From: Lojkania enalia
Lineage: Eukaryota; Ascomycota; Dothideomycetes; Pleosporales
Reading direction: 5' to 3'
Assembly (NCBI GenBank): GCA_010094045.1
Contig: ML986767.1
Span: forward strand, 1 to 64,000
Length of the DNA stretch: 64,000 nt
The translations under genes were made by a program, and so were the position numbers. The notes below the pieces were generated by a model that worked only from the letters and a program-made list of their open reading frames with translations, made no database searches and had not been told where the DNA came from. Numbering within the stretch: the stretch's first letter is position 1; each line of letters starts with the position of its first letter. Positions 22,548-34,052 of this stretch are shown here, in pieces.

Positions 22548-25192
22548 ATGCGCCCGCTTCGGCTCCTCCTCTCGCTCTGTTCAAGCCTAATCGCTGTCAT
22601 AGTATTGCTATACGTTGCCTTCAGTTCGCAGGCTCCTGAGGATGTCTATTCATCCACAAGCTCCCCGAAGCAGAGCAGGTTTAAGACTCTTTTGTCTTTC
22701 ACTTCGCCGTCGTCGCTTTTCCCGCCTTCAGCCATTATCAGCTTGACCGATGATAATTCCACCTTCTTCCTCGCCCGGCCCGCAGCATTTGGGCCTATGC
22801 TACCATCGAAGGGCTTGAGCGGGCCCTTGTGGATCGGCAGTGGCTTCGGAGACGACACAATATTGGGAAGGGGTGAATTAGGTTGCAGTGACGTCCCTGG
22901 CTGGAACGATGAGGACTCAAATATTGATCCTGGTGTCGATTTGGGAAAGATCTCGGATGCCTCTAACACATATTACGGTCATCCTAGTAGCCCAAAAACA
23001 ACATCCGCACTTAGAAGGGACGCTGTGAAGGAATCTAATATAGGCGAGGACGATGGGACAGACGAACACTTTTATAAAACGTCTATGGCTTCGAAAGGTT
23101 CTACCACCCTTAGTGGGAAGGCATCCGGTCACGCAGATATACAATCACTTCAAGAAGACGCTGAAATTGCTGGTAAGGTGGTACTTTTGAAACGAGGTGG
23201 ATGCGGCTTTCTTGACAAGGTCAAATGGGCTCAACGACGTGGAGGTATTGCGGTAATAGTAGGAGATGATGTCCGTGGCGGAGCTCTGATACGGATGTAC
23301 GCTCATGGAGATACATCCAACGTCACCATATCTGCTCTGTTCACGTCGCACACGACAGCTCATCTTCTTTCCTCCCTACTCCCTTCCGGCGGGCTTCTTC
23401 AGGATCTTTCCGCAGAGGATGCTGCAAAATTGAGGCTCATGACAAGCGGCAAAGGAGGAAAAAATGGTAAGAGCAAGGATAAATCCACAAAAAAGGAAAG
23501 TGAAAGCCAATCTACTTTTACTCGGGCCGTCGCCCCTACGAATATGCCTAAGAGCCAAAAGCAAAAGATGCCATATTCTGCAAACGGTAAAATATCTCAA
23601 GACCCTGCTAAATCTAGCTGGTTACGATCTTTTCTTAGCGCTCTTGGTTTTGGGGAGCCTGGCCACTCAACTTCGCAAGGCGATAATCGGAGGCCCCCAA
23701 GCAGTGGCAATCTCGATTGGGTTTTGGTTGATGATTGGGACGAAGATCATTCTGGTGTGAAGAACGAAAAAGACAGATCTGATATGAAGTACAGGGAATC
23801 AAAGCCAACGCAAACACCAAACCCAGACGGCTTTGTCATCGGTGAACAAGATTGGCGTGACCCTGATCTGCTCCCACCGCAATCAACAAGGACTCGGCCG
23901 CAAGAGAGCCAGAAGCCGAAACAAGAAACCAAAACTCATATTAAAGGAGGTAGTGTGCTGCCTAGTAGTGGGGAATATGATGAAGATGGTGAAAGTGCGG
24001 ATGTAAAGTCTAGAGTTACCAAATCCAAGAAAGAGCATAAGGAATGGTTTAGTCATTTGTTTGATAAGGGCGAAGAGGAAATGGACAGTATTCAACAAAG
24101 CACTAATTCAATGAAACACACCCCTCCACGTCGAGGCTCGAATCATCATGGGGGTTCGCCAGATGACCCTGAGCAGCATGAAGGGCTTTGGGTTACTTTG
24201 ACCCCGACCAATATGTCTACCAGTCCATTCTTTGACACACTACTCGTCCTAGTCGTCAGTCCACTAGTTACGTTGACTGTCGTGTACGCACTGCTCCTAC
24301 TTCGATCCCGCATTCGACGACAGCGCTGGAGAGCTCCCAAATCCATCGTTGAACGCCTCCCGGTTCGTACCTATCAAACCATTAGCGACAGCTCTTCTTC
24401 GGCCGCTACACCCACAGGATCTTCTCCCACCACACCCCTTCTTCAGCATTCACCTTCGAGACCTACCTCTTCTAGATCACGACCACGATCCCGAACTACA
24501 TCTGAGGTCCCGGCTACATCGTCGTCATTCCAACAAAGCAGAAGAACTCCAGAAGAGGAGAAACGCGAGGCTGGATTGGCTGAATGGCGACGTCGGTATG
24601 GTGGACGGCAGAGGGAGTGCGTTGTCTGCTTAGAGGAATATGTCGATGGCGTCAGCCGGGTTATGAGCTTACCTTGTGGTCATGAATTCCATGAGGAGTG
24701 CATGTGAGTTCTTTCAGTCTGTTAGTCTTGAGTATGACTAAGTGTTTTAGAACCCCCTGGCTTGTCACTCGACGTAGGACTTGTCCTATATGCAAAGGCG
24801 ACGTCGTGCGTTCTTTATCTCAATCGTTTCGTAACCGCAGCCCTCGCTCGCTGTCACCAATGAGGTCTCCTCGACCCTTTCAAGACGATGATCTCCAGGC
24901 CCAGGCCGCTGAGACCCGGAATGAGTCTCCTTCAGCCTCACAACCTGTTCCAACAGTATCGTCTATGTCCGCTAGCAATGACGAATTGGATACTGATATC
25001 GAAGCGAATTGGGACAGAGAACACGAAAGGGACTTAGCGATACCTCGGGATCGTACCATAGATCTAAGTAGCTCCATTCGTGAAATGAGCTCTACTGTAG
25101 TCACGACGATATGGCGAGGCTTCGAGGCTATCCGTGGCGCAACGGGGTTCCAACTACGGTCTAATCGAGAAGAGATAGATAGGGACCGATAG
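22548..25192 (+). CDS. PA-TM-RING E3 ubiquitin ligase
   Basis: An 865-aa endomembrane RING-H2 ligase. The model is join(22548-24703, 24751-25192) with a 47-nt intron. The N-terminal signal/anchor is LLLSLCSSLIAVIVLLYVAF. A protease-associated (PA) domain lies around residues 195-290 (GKVVLLKRGGCGFLDKVKW, AVIVGDD). A low-complexity lumenal stretch follows, then a membrane span (LLVLVVSPLVTLTVVYALLLL, about 560-585). The cytoplasmic RING-H2 has C691, C694, C710, H712, H715, C718, C730 and C733; the last two are supplied by exon 2 after splicing rebuilds ECITPW. This order (PA, TM, RING-H2) is the GRAIL/RNF13 class, which ubiquitinates endosomal and Golgi membrane proteins. An alternative upstream start is possible because the frame stays open to 22278, but ATG 22548 places the hydrophobic segment at the N-terminus. 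Confidence 0.92.
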
Positions 25193-25556
25193 GATTGTTA
25201 TCGACGACTTTGTATCTATTATAACACCCCGTTCCTATTAGGGCCGATGAGCATGGCGTTTGGGTACTGGGTTTTGGAAGGATATCCCCGCATTGCAGAG
25301 GAATATGCATGTGTTCAACGGTAGCGTTCATACAATTAATTCATTTTTTTATAGCTTCGAGCAGCGATAGTCGTCTATGAGTTTCCACTCATATATGTAG
25401 GTCCTTATTCTCGCTTCTGCATATCAGGATACCCCTTTTTCATGTTCAGAGTGATGCACAAGGCGCACTCGTCATGTTACCTCAGTCGGATAAATTTGGA
25501 ACTCATTTCCATTGCTAAGTAACCGCTTCTCCACAACATTTTGTTCTATGGACTTT
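25193..25556. other. Convergent 3' intergenic stretch
   Basis: AT-rich sequence between two convergent stops; no gene seen. Confidence 0.5.
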
Positions 25557-26401
25557 TCACAAATACTGTTCATACACACACAGGCCTCCGCAATCCCACC
25601 CACCGTTCTTCGGATCGCAGCTATCCCGCGGATCATCCACGCATTGCTGCCCCGGCTCCTCACATTCGAAAGCAGCGATGCCACCGCACATTTTATCCTT
25701 GACGCAGATGCCGTAGCCGTCGCACTCGGGCCCGCAGCCGGGGTTTCCGGGCTCTTTGATGCAAATGTAGCCCTCGTCGCACAATAGGAAGTTTGCGCGG
25801 CCGCCGCCGCAGATGGCGTGGGTGCCGCTCGGGGTCGGGGGCTTTGTGCTGGATGGGGTGGGCTTTGGGGTTTTTGTGAGGGTTGGGAGGGGCGGGCAGG
25901 TCTGGAGGAGGTTAGTGTTGTTTTAAAAAAGGGGGGGGAAAGATTGGTATCGTACATCGTATTCCGGCTCGGGACCGCCGCATTTGTCGTAGCAGGTCTT
26001 TTTGCCGTTGTTCTGGCAGTAGCAGGATTGAGGCCAGATCATCGGGCAGTAGACTGGGCCGCAGGTGCATTTTGGTGGCTTAGTGGTCGGGGTTGGGGTT
26101 GGAGGGTTTATTGGGCAGGGCTGGTGATATTTGTCAGTTGAGATTCGGGGCGAGGAAGTGGGATGTGTACCCTATAGGTAGGTATGTAGTCCGGGCATCG
26201 ATCTTTGCAGAGTGTTTCGGCGGAGTTGAGACATTGGCAGAGTTTCTAGTGGTATGGTGAGTGAGAGTGTTGTCTAGAAGGATTATGTGGACGAACCACT
26301 GCGTCATCAGCGGCGCATTTGACCTGAGGGCATTGGCACTTTGATTCTTCGGCCGCGGCAAATGCTCCCAGGAGTGGGAGGAGAAATAATATCGATTTCA
26401 T
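25557..26401 (-). CDS. Secreted cysteine-rich protein of duplicated modules
   Basis: A 228-aa secreted protein of unknown function. The model is complement(25557-25901, 25956-26120, 26171-26245, 26300-26401), all junctions in phase 0. Residues 1-17 are a signal peptide (MKSILFLLPLLGAFAAA). Two ~40-residue modules follow with identical spacing of eight cysteines (C-x-C-x4-C-x7-C-x-C-x7-C-x3-C-x9-C): the first starts CQCPQVKC, the second CTCGPVYC. Pro/Thr-rich linkers follow each. The C-terminal part contains a second pair of related modules starting ICGGGRANF and MCGGIAAFEC; the latter has the C-V-D-D-P-R-D-S-C-D-P-K-N-G-G pattern seen in many fungal secreted proteins. It could be a cell-wall protein, inhibitor or effector; nothing in the sequence decides. 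Confidence 0.85.
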
Positions 26402-27992
26402 GGTTTAGACCTCCAGTTGTTTCTAGGAGCCAACCTTGGAAAGTAGTACAGATGATGTTTTAAGAGAGTAGGCAGTGGGGACCGAAACACCACTGACATC
26501 ACTCCATCTTTATATCCTCTGCCAAGCACCATAGAGTAAAGATGCTAAATTGCATCCTCAAATTGTTTTCCTAATCAAGCCCATCCGTGCCCTACAAATC
26601 AGCGGATCACTTGTCCAAACCATGCCATCCAAGACGCCTCTTTGCAGACCCGGTGGCTGTCAGACATCACCCTCGCATCACGCAAAACGAGCAAACCGCC
26701 GTTGTGCAACCGAAATGAAGTAATGAAATAAAAGGCTTACCCCCTGTCAGCTTAGAGCCTCCAAAACCCCTAGTTGGCTGAATGGATGCATTCGCTGGAG
26801 AGAATTGCGGTAGGGCCGGGAAGAGGACACGGTGCTAGGCTAAGAATAGTAAAATCAAGCTTTCGTATCCGAGAGTGCATTTGCGGGGCATAGCGCTGAT
26901 CTTCGGATCCCAGGTACCGATAGAGTTCCTTGGGTCGTGTAGATATCGGCTGTACCTTGCCTGAGGTCAAGGCCACAGCGTGAAATGGAATAATATACTT
27001 GCATCACCATCGTTAGTAAGAAGGCTAGAGTTTGAAGACGGTAGAGCAAGGTGCGGTGGTGAAAGCCAAGAAGATTTTCCCGTCTATTTAGTAGGGTTGT
27101 ATGATGTTGGTCGTATAAAGGTTAATAGGGAGTGCGGACCGGGTAATCATTAACCTGTAAATCTCCTCCCTATGCCGTTTCTTCTCCTCAGCAAGGACTC
27201 GTGTCCCACGAAAAGATTAAGGCAAAAAAATCAGCTGAGGCAGCAGTCGATGAGGAAAATGGTTGAACGAACGGAAGTACAGGAATGAAGCCTGTCAGCT
27301 CGTGATATGCGCAAATATTTTAGCGCACGCAGGATCCGGATGTCGCTCCCTTGCTTTGTGTAGAAGAAGAGTGGAATGTTCTAGGTGCAGCATGTGCATG
27401 GAATAGGCATGCCGTCTTGCATCCGTGTCTTTTATATCCGAAGCACACGGACGCCGGCTGCCTTATATTTTATCAATTAACCACATCTTGCGAAGCCTAG
27501 GATATTGTATTTGTACATGATCGTCCAGCGTTATAGAAGTCTATATTGACGGTAAACAGCCGATTGGAGGGCTATTCCTAGACACTATCGATGCCTAGAT
27601 CCGGCAATGATTTGAAGTCCTGTAGATGAAGAGTGCAAGAGTGATAGACAGGACTATTTCGAAACGGTGGAGTGAAGTTGCTCGCTCCAGCTGAGATGAA
27701 GCGAACGGGGTCCTGCTGAGGTTGGCCCTCAGCGTGGTTTGGATTCAGGGTCATTTCCACAAATTGATGACAGTGCACGGTTCGAACAATTCACTACACG
27801 TCAGCTACCGCTAAAAGGAAATGCGAAAAGCTTATGGACAGCCTTCAGCTCAAGCCACCAAAACAGGTTCGGATCCATTTCCTGCTACTCCAAACTCCAG
27901 ACACCGAGATAACATATAATGCCGCCTCCATCCAAGGAAAGCCACGCTTCTTAAACACAATACAGTCATCTTAAAAGGGAAATTTACCCCGA
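26402..27992. other. 1.6-kb intergenic region
   Basis: Promoter of the Cys-rich gene on one side and 3' side of PRI2 on the other. A short minus-strand hydrophobic frame at 26855-27049 begins with TTG only and is not called. Confidence 0.4.
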
Positions 27993-29610
27993 TTATTCCT
28001 CCATCTTATCCCCACCGTTGGCCATTCCTGCGTTGCCCTCCCCGAGGTGTTTCAGGAGCCAGCTGCGCTTGAAATATGTGTTTGGATGCAAAATCGTGTC
28101 TAGATCGGTCGCACTCCAGCTCCCATCATCCTTCACCTTCTTGATCTCTCGTTTATGCGCATGTTCAAAAACGCGGTTGCAGGCGACATGGTACCGCTGT
28201 TTGCTTACATCTTCTCTGACAGTCTTCAGTAGGTCTCGATCATTGATACCCGTGCGTTGAAGTAAGGCGACGAGGTTGTCCTGCGTAAAAGTCCTGTAAG
28301 GGCAGCCATGTGATTGCCCCGTGCCCGGAAGTGGTTCGGTGAGAAGTTTCTGGCACGAGTATGGCGTATAACCTCTGCCGCGCCTATTCGCATCTCCACC
28401 GACATCACCGTACGCGTGTCGAATGTTGTATTTATATTCTTTTTGGAATTTCTCGTCTGTCATGAGCTTAAAGGAGCGCCGCCAGAAATTGATACACTCA
28501 TCCAAACTCAATCCAATACCCTTTAAGAAGAGAGTATACTGTAGACGACCAAAATGCTTGAGGTGGGAGTTCGCGCGCAGAGTCATGTGAAGGTTCTGCA
28601 TACATAGAGGGAAATGCTTAGAAAGGGTATCGATGGAGTTTGCGGTTGGTGCTGAAAGGCCATCAATGGAAGCATCGGATGAGGAGTATGCTGCATCTGG
28701 AGAAGTAAAAGATTGTGAAAGGTGAGCAAGAATGGGTGCAAGTCGATCGTCTTCGTCTAGGCGTGGGAGTGCGCGAGCGGTTAGCTACAGAGCATGTTAG
28801 CCGACATGACCTCCTCAGGTAAGTATTGCACCCACCTCGAGAGCTTCATCCAGCCGTTTTGTAAACTCGGCTACGACTAAGCTCATTTGTTCTCGCTGTG
28901 GAACATATGCCTTCCCCCTTTTCAAAAGGACCTTCCTCTGTTCTACGAGTTCCGGTACACGCTCCCAATCGACCTTGAACCACTCCTGTTCGTCGCCCTT
29001 CTTTATTCCACTTGCCGCAGCCAATTCAGTCGCAAACTCTCTCTTTTCACTCTCTCCAACCTCTTCCCACTCTAAGTTCAGGTTACTGATAAACTCTTTC
29101 CTTTCCCTTAGATCATCGTCCTTGAACCTTAATCTGAAAAGCATCGTCTCAAGTCTCGAGAACCGTCTCCGCAAGTCCTCAGTCGCAGAAAAGGCAAGAC
29201 GTAGGATAAAGTGCGAATAGTGGTCTTTCTTTCTCTCCTCCTGGAGGCTCTGGCTTCGTGAAGAATTAGAGCGGAGAGGCATGTATTTATTCAGTATGCT
29301 CGTCATGTACTCGGCAGTCTCTTCCGGTGTGCGATTGCGGAAGCTGCATGCCTCCAACTCGGAAAGGACTGAACCAAGATTAGCACATGTCGATTTATTC
29401 AAGCAAAACAAAAAGTATACCTTTCAGCCGGTTAATTGCCCACGTCTCAAACTCCTCCAGCGTGATTTCCGCCGTCGGAGGCAAGATGTAGTAATTGAGT
29501 CGGTGTTCATAATTTTGCTGTTTGAATTCTGGGTTTGCAAACTGCCTTTTCTTGTGATCAATGTTCGCGCGCCTCTTGGGGTCGACACGAGAATAGTCGT
29601 GGCGGATCAT
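27993..29610 (-). CDS. PRI2: DNA primase large subunit
   Basis: A 504-aa large (non-catalytic) primase subunit of the DNA polymerase alpha-primase complex, which with the small subunit makes the RNA primer in the nucleus. The model is complement(27993-28784, 28836-29368, 29421-29610). The N-terminus has NYYILPPTAEITLEEFETWAINRLKVLSELEACSFRN across intron 1, a hallmark of PriL. The C-terminal 4Fe-4S domain shows the four ligand cysteines in their contexts FPLCMQNLH, YSCQKLL, HGCPYRTF and ACNRVFE. CINFWRRSF and the following basic helix belong to the RNA/DNA-binding surface. Length is close to yeast Pri2 (528 aa). Introns are 51-52 nt. It is closely followed by the PHO13-type gene on the same strand. 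Confidence 0.97.
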
Positions 29611-29908
29611 CGCGGTTGTTGGTGAGAGTTGTTGCGTAGTTCACTCGGCGATGGTTCGTAAAGTGGTACCTCGAAACTAACGCGCTGGGAGACGCGTCAA
29701 GAGCACGGACCAAGAATGTCGCGATTGGCGCTAACCCTTTCAAGCGGTCGTAGTCCTTAGGGATACACGACCGCGTCGCATGCATTACACAGGTCTAGGA
29801 GCGTGTTGAATGGTCGTGAAAGAAGATTATCTTGTCTCTATGAATCTATATCCTCTATACCATATATGCGCAAGATCTTCGCTACTCGCACTGAACCCAA
29901 CATGTTTT

Positions 29909-31078
29909 TTAACCCAGTAAATCGCCCAAGGAGTCTACATAAGCCATAGGAACTGTCGGTGCCCCTTCTGTGAGAAATTCCTCCTTCTTACTTACTCCGG
30001 TCAGAACGGCCAATGTTCCCCCTAGCTTTCCTTCAATACCAAACTGGATGTCTGTGTTCATTCTGTCCCCAATCATGCACGCACGACTGCGGTCGAAGTG
30101 GAATTTGCCTTCAATAGCATCCATCATGGCCTGGCTCGGCTTGCCGAGAGGAAGGGCTTCCCTCCCGATTGCCTTCACCAAGCCCGCGCCAGCTGATCCG
30201 GCTCCGGGGAACAATGAATGCGCCATAGGGAGTGTACTATCCGTGTTTGTAGCAAGGAAAATCGCTCCTCGCTGAAGATACTGGAAAGCAATAGACATTT
30301 TTAAGTAGTTCAAGTGGAAGTCTAGGCCGCTGAGAACTATCCCGACATCCGGATCTAAGGCGGACCCATTTGCGAGGTTGGTGAAGTCTTCCGGCTCGAT
30401 ATCGCGGCGGAAAGCTGGATCTGTGCCACCAACGTATGGGACGCCCTCCGCATCCAACTCCTGCTCAATTCCAGATTCACCAAGTACGAACACCTTATTC
30501 CTAGGAGCAGGGAGTGTGAGGATACGAGCAATATATACGGCGGCGCTATAAGCAGATCCGAATACTTCTTCCTAGCTCTTTGTAAGTCAACTGAGATGCA
30601 ATCAAATCGGAGAGACAAACCACATTGGCTGATATGCCTAACTTATCGAACTTCTTCTTGTAATCCGCCCGTGATTTGGTGCTGTTATTTGTGACAAAGA
30701 CCAGTCGTTTGCCTACAGTGTATGTCAGGTAGAGAGGAGAGCGTCAATTTCCTGGGATCAGAACCTTTGCTTCTCAGCATTTCGACCGTCTCGGCTACCT
30801 TGGGGAAAAGGTGGTCTCCAGACCAGAGAACGCCTATCCTTCTTCACGATCAGTGTTAAGATTCCTTCGATGGATATCTATATTGCGACCATCTTCGGGA
30901 TTGCATAATTGGTCTCTCTGGTAGAGGTCGCACGTACCATCGCAGTCGAATAGGAAGACCTGTGATTATAACACTCAGCGAGAGACACTTGATAGACCAA
31001 CGCACAACTTACATCAAATTTCGAAAGGAATTCCTCGATACCAGCCTTATCGCCAGTTAAATACCTCGGCTGCGACAT
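29909..31078 (-). CDS. PHO13: HAD-IIA phosphatase (4-nitrophenylphosphatase/phosphoglycolate phosphatase type)
   Basis: A 303-aa metabolite-repair phosphatase of the HAD class IIA. It removes phosphate from side products such as 2-phosphoglycolate and is assayed with 4-nitrophenyl phosphate. The model is complement(29909-30571, 30621-30712, 30765-30833, 30938-30959, 31013-31078). HAD motif I FDCDGVLWSG (nucleophile Asp and second Asp) is assembled from the 22-nt exon 2 and exon 3. Motif II FVTNNSTKSR is in exon 4. Motif III/IV is the late Lys (GKPSQ) and MIGDRMNTDI in exon 5. The C2 cap lies between. Length equals the yeast family member (312 aa). The second intron is longer (104 nt); others are 49-53 nt. 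PRI2 lies next to it but is functionally unrelated. Confidence 0.95.
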
Positions 31079-31338
31079 CTCAAGGGAGCTTCACTGAAAA
31101 ATTGTTGTGGGAAGGATTCATAAAATAGCTGAGTGAGACCAAAGTGTGAGATATATGCATTTGGTGGGGGCGGGGTGCTCGGCGTCCCATGTACAAGGAA
31201 ATTCGGAACGAAGTCCGATGATCCTCCGAAACGCAGCGGCATCTACCTATCTCACAACCTTACTTTAGATCCTGCGTAGCATCTTTCCAATAACGATACA
31301 ATCTATATCTATGTATGCTACAACCTTGATATCTCTAG

Positions 31339-33120
31339 TCAATCGACGAAGACTTTCTTCTCTAGCTCACCATAATGTTCAAAGAAGCTCTCGAATAGGT
31401 TGACAGCATGCTCAACGTCATAAGCGCCAGCAGTCTCCCGAATACTGTGCATGCTGAGCTGAGGATTGCCCAGATCAAGGGTCCGACTGAGTTTCGCCGC
31501 CAACATCGGGCCAATTGTACTGCCACAAGATGAATCATTACGGACGACAAATTCCTGGAGCGGTACACCATTCTCTTGCAGGTTTGTGGACGCCTTCTTG
31601 GCTCGCTGGGCTGCCATCTTGAGCAGCTCTTTGCCTGCTGCGTTGGTCGCATATCGATTGTTGGCATTGATTTTGATGACCGTCCCTTTGTTCATCTCGG
31701 GCCTGTGCTGCGCTTCATACTTACCGGGATAGTTGGGGTGGACGGAGTGGGCCATGTCCGCGGATATGAGAAAGGACGTTGCTCGGGTCTGGTAAAGTGC
31801 TGTAGACGTATCGACATCGAACTTATCGTATGATTTGTTGGAATTAGACTTGGATGGTGGGATTACTGAGAGGCGCTCGATAACGCTCGGGAGCAAGTTA
31901 GAGTCTGCTCCTTGGGCAGTTAGACTACCGATTTCCTCGTGATCAAACAAGGCGACCAGCCGGGTGGTACCATCCTCATCAAGCGCAGAAGGCGAGTTGA
32001 GACTCTTGATTAAACCCTCAATGCTACAGTAGGACATCATCAGATTGTCTAACCGCGGGGAGAAGATAAGCTCGTTGTTAAGTCCACCGATAATCGACTT
32101 TTGCGTATCGTAAAGCACCATTTCAAATTCCCCGATATCTGATGGGCTAACGCCTAGTTCCTCGGCCATGATTTCCAAGATATATGGATGGTGTTTCTGT
32201 GTCATTGGAGCCAACGCGCCACCAGGACCATCTTTGTCTACTACCTCCTCAGTCCTCCCTTGCCTATTCAACTCTGCAGCTGCCAACCCAGCAATAGGGA
32301 ATAATTGTGTCTCCTTGTTGAACTGGAAGTTCTCTTGCCTGTCGAGGTGAATGGCCAAGGTCGGGATTCTAAGAATCGGCCTATCCACCTTGACCAAGCG
32401 GTGTTCGACTACGCCGTCCTTCCCGTGGACCATGACACGGCCTGCAATTGATAGATCCCGATCGAACCAAGTATGCCACAGACCACCACCATAAGTCTCA
32501 ACCGCTACCTGTAGGAAGCCATCGCTTTGTCGTTTCGAATGTGGCTTGATACGAAGGCAAGGTGAATCGGTGTGGGCGCCAATCATGGCGATGGGATTTC
32601 CGGCCTTCCATTTCTTGCCAATGGCGAAGGCAACAATAGAGGAGCGATTGCGGGTCAGGTAATATTTGCCTCCGGGCTTCAAGGTGGACGTCCACGAATC
32701 ACGCTCCTGTATAACATGAACACATTAGCAATCTCAACACCTCTAGTCCTATCTGACGACATTCGGGAGCATGCGAGGCTTGAATCCAGCAGGGTAACAC
32801 AAGGCTATCAATCATATGCCACACGACCTAATGTCGCACTAATACATTTTGCCATAAACAATCCATACATGCAGCCTGCCATTGGGGCATCATAAGAAGT
32901 ATAAGAGGCCAACTATACGACGAGACGGCATGAAACTGACCTTAATATGCTGAAAGCCGGCCTCTTCAAGCCGCTCTATGGCTGATTGCACAGCATGATA
33001 TGCTATGCTCAATTATTAACGAGAGATATATATACTCCATACCGGTAACAACTCACGAGAGGGCGAGTTATTCACGAAGGACAGGAAGTCCTCGGCAGCG
33101 TGGAGTGATGGTTTCGCCAT
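31339..33120 (-). CDS. APE4: Aspartyl aminopeptidase (M18)
   Basis: A 497-aa cytosolic metallo-aminopeptidase of family M18 (yeast Ape4, human DNPEP), which removes N-terminal Asp/Glu and forms dodecamers. The model is complement(31339-32706, 32941-33002, 33057-33120). The N-terminus FLSFVNNSPSPYHAVQSAI, spliced from exons 1-2, is the classical M18 start. Metal and catalytic residues are visible: GAHTDSPCLRIKP (His, Asp), DHEEIGS (Glu-Glu) and MAHSVHPNY (His). FSPRLDNLMM is the bridging-Asp region. Intron 2 is long for this locus (234 nt). No vacuolar propeptide of the Ape1 type is present, supporting the aspartyl aminopeptidase assignment. It is divergently transcribed from CDH1. Confidence 0.97.
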
Positions 33121-34052
33121 TGTCCTGTATGCACACGACAATAAGACGAATGGACGAGGTGCAACGATACAGATCTGAGTTGGCCTTGGATGCAGGACTG
33201 AAGGTCGGACGAGTAGGGTCCTGAGCATAGGATAGGTCGCGGGAGAGGCCATGAGGAGCTAGGGTCTGTTGGCCGAGAAGGGTTTGAGGCGCCAGACCAG
33301 CCGCCTCTGAAACGGCGCGCGGCACGATTGGCTGGATGCCGCGGTGCACGCGTATTTGATGGCCCCGGAGAATCAAAACAAAGTCGGCGGCGACAACAGC
33401 GTGACGTCCGCGCACACATACACACATACACCAACTCTCCTCTCGTTGCAGTCAAAAGCGCTGTGTTCTCTACATCGCATTGTGTCTCTCACTGAGCGGG
33501 TTATTGAACTCCCAACGTCCTCCTTGCCCCAACCCTCCTCTCTCTCTCTGCCTCCCAGCGCGCTAGCTTACCTAGATCCTGCGGCTCTCCCCGACTTTCA
33601 CCTTCACCATCACCATAACAACCTCCCCCACCACCATCGCCCGGCCACCGCCCGCCAACCACGCCCGCCGACGCCGCCCAAGGCAATGCCCACCTCATTT
33701 GACTGAAGGACCCGACATATAACTGAACGCCGCGCGCGCCGAGGTCTGGCTGGGGAGAGGTGCGGCGCCAAAGGGGCTGTTTACGCCGTCAAGAGTTGGA
33801 ATCCTGCCTTCACTCGACCTTTACCTCTCCGACGACTCCACTCGGCCGCGACTCTCACTTTCACCTTCCCTCGCCGCCAGGGTGAAAGCACTGACCGCCA
33901 GACGTGCCCCGCCCGCTGCCTCTCTTCCCACTCTACGAGCGCATATCTACCCGCTACCCCACTCCGTCCTCCACGACCACAACACGTACCTACGCTCACT
34001 TGCACTGCTCCTTGAACACTGGGAACCCTCAGTCGCGAGGTGTCTAACCGCA
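33121..34052. promoter_or_regulatory. Divergent promoter region of APE4 and CDH1
   Basis: A 0.93-kb space between two start codons, with CT-rich and CA/CCA-rich tracts on the plus strand (33420-33690) typical of fungal promoters. The CDH1 frame is open to 33882 but lacks a preceding family-like N-terminus. No specific factor site is claimed. Confidence 0.45.

Noticed and set aside
26855..27049. Short minus-strand frame with hydrophobic start resembling a secreted peptide
   Set aside because: It starts only with TTG; an ATG inside leaves four residues before a likely intron donor, and nothing supports expression.
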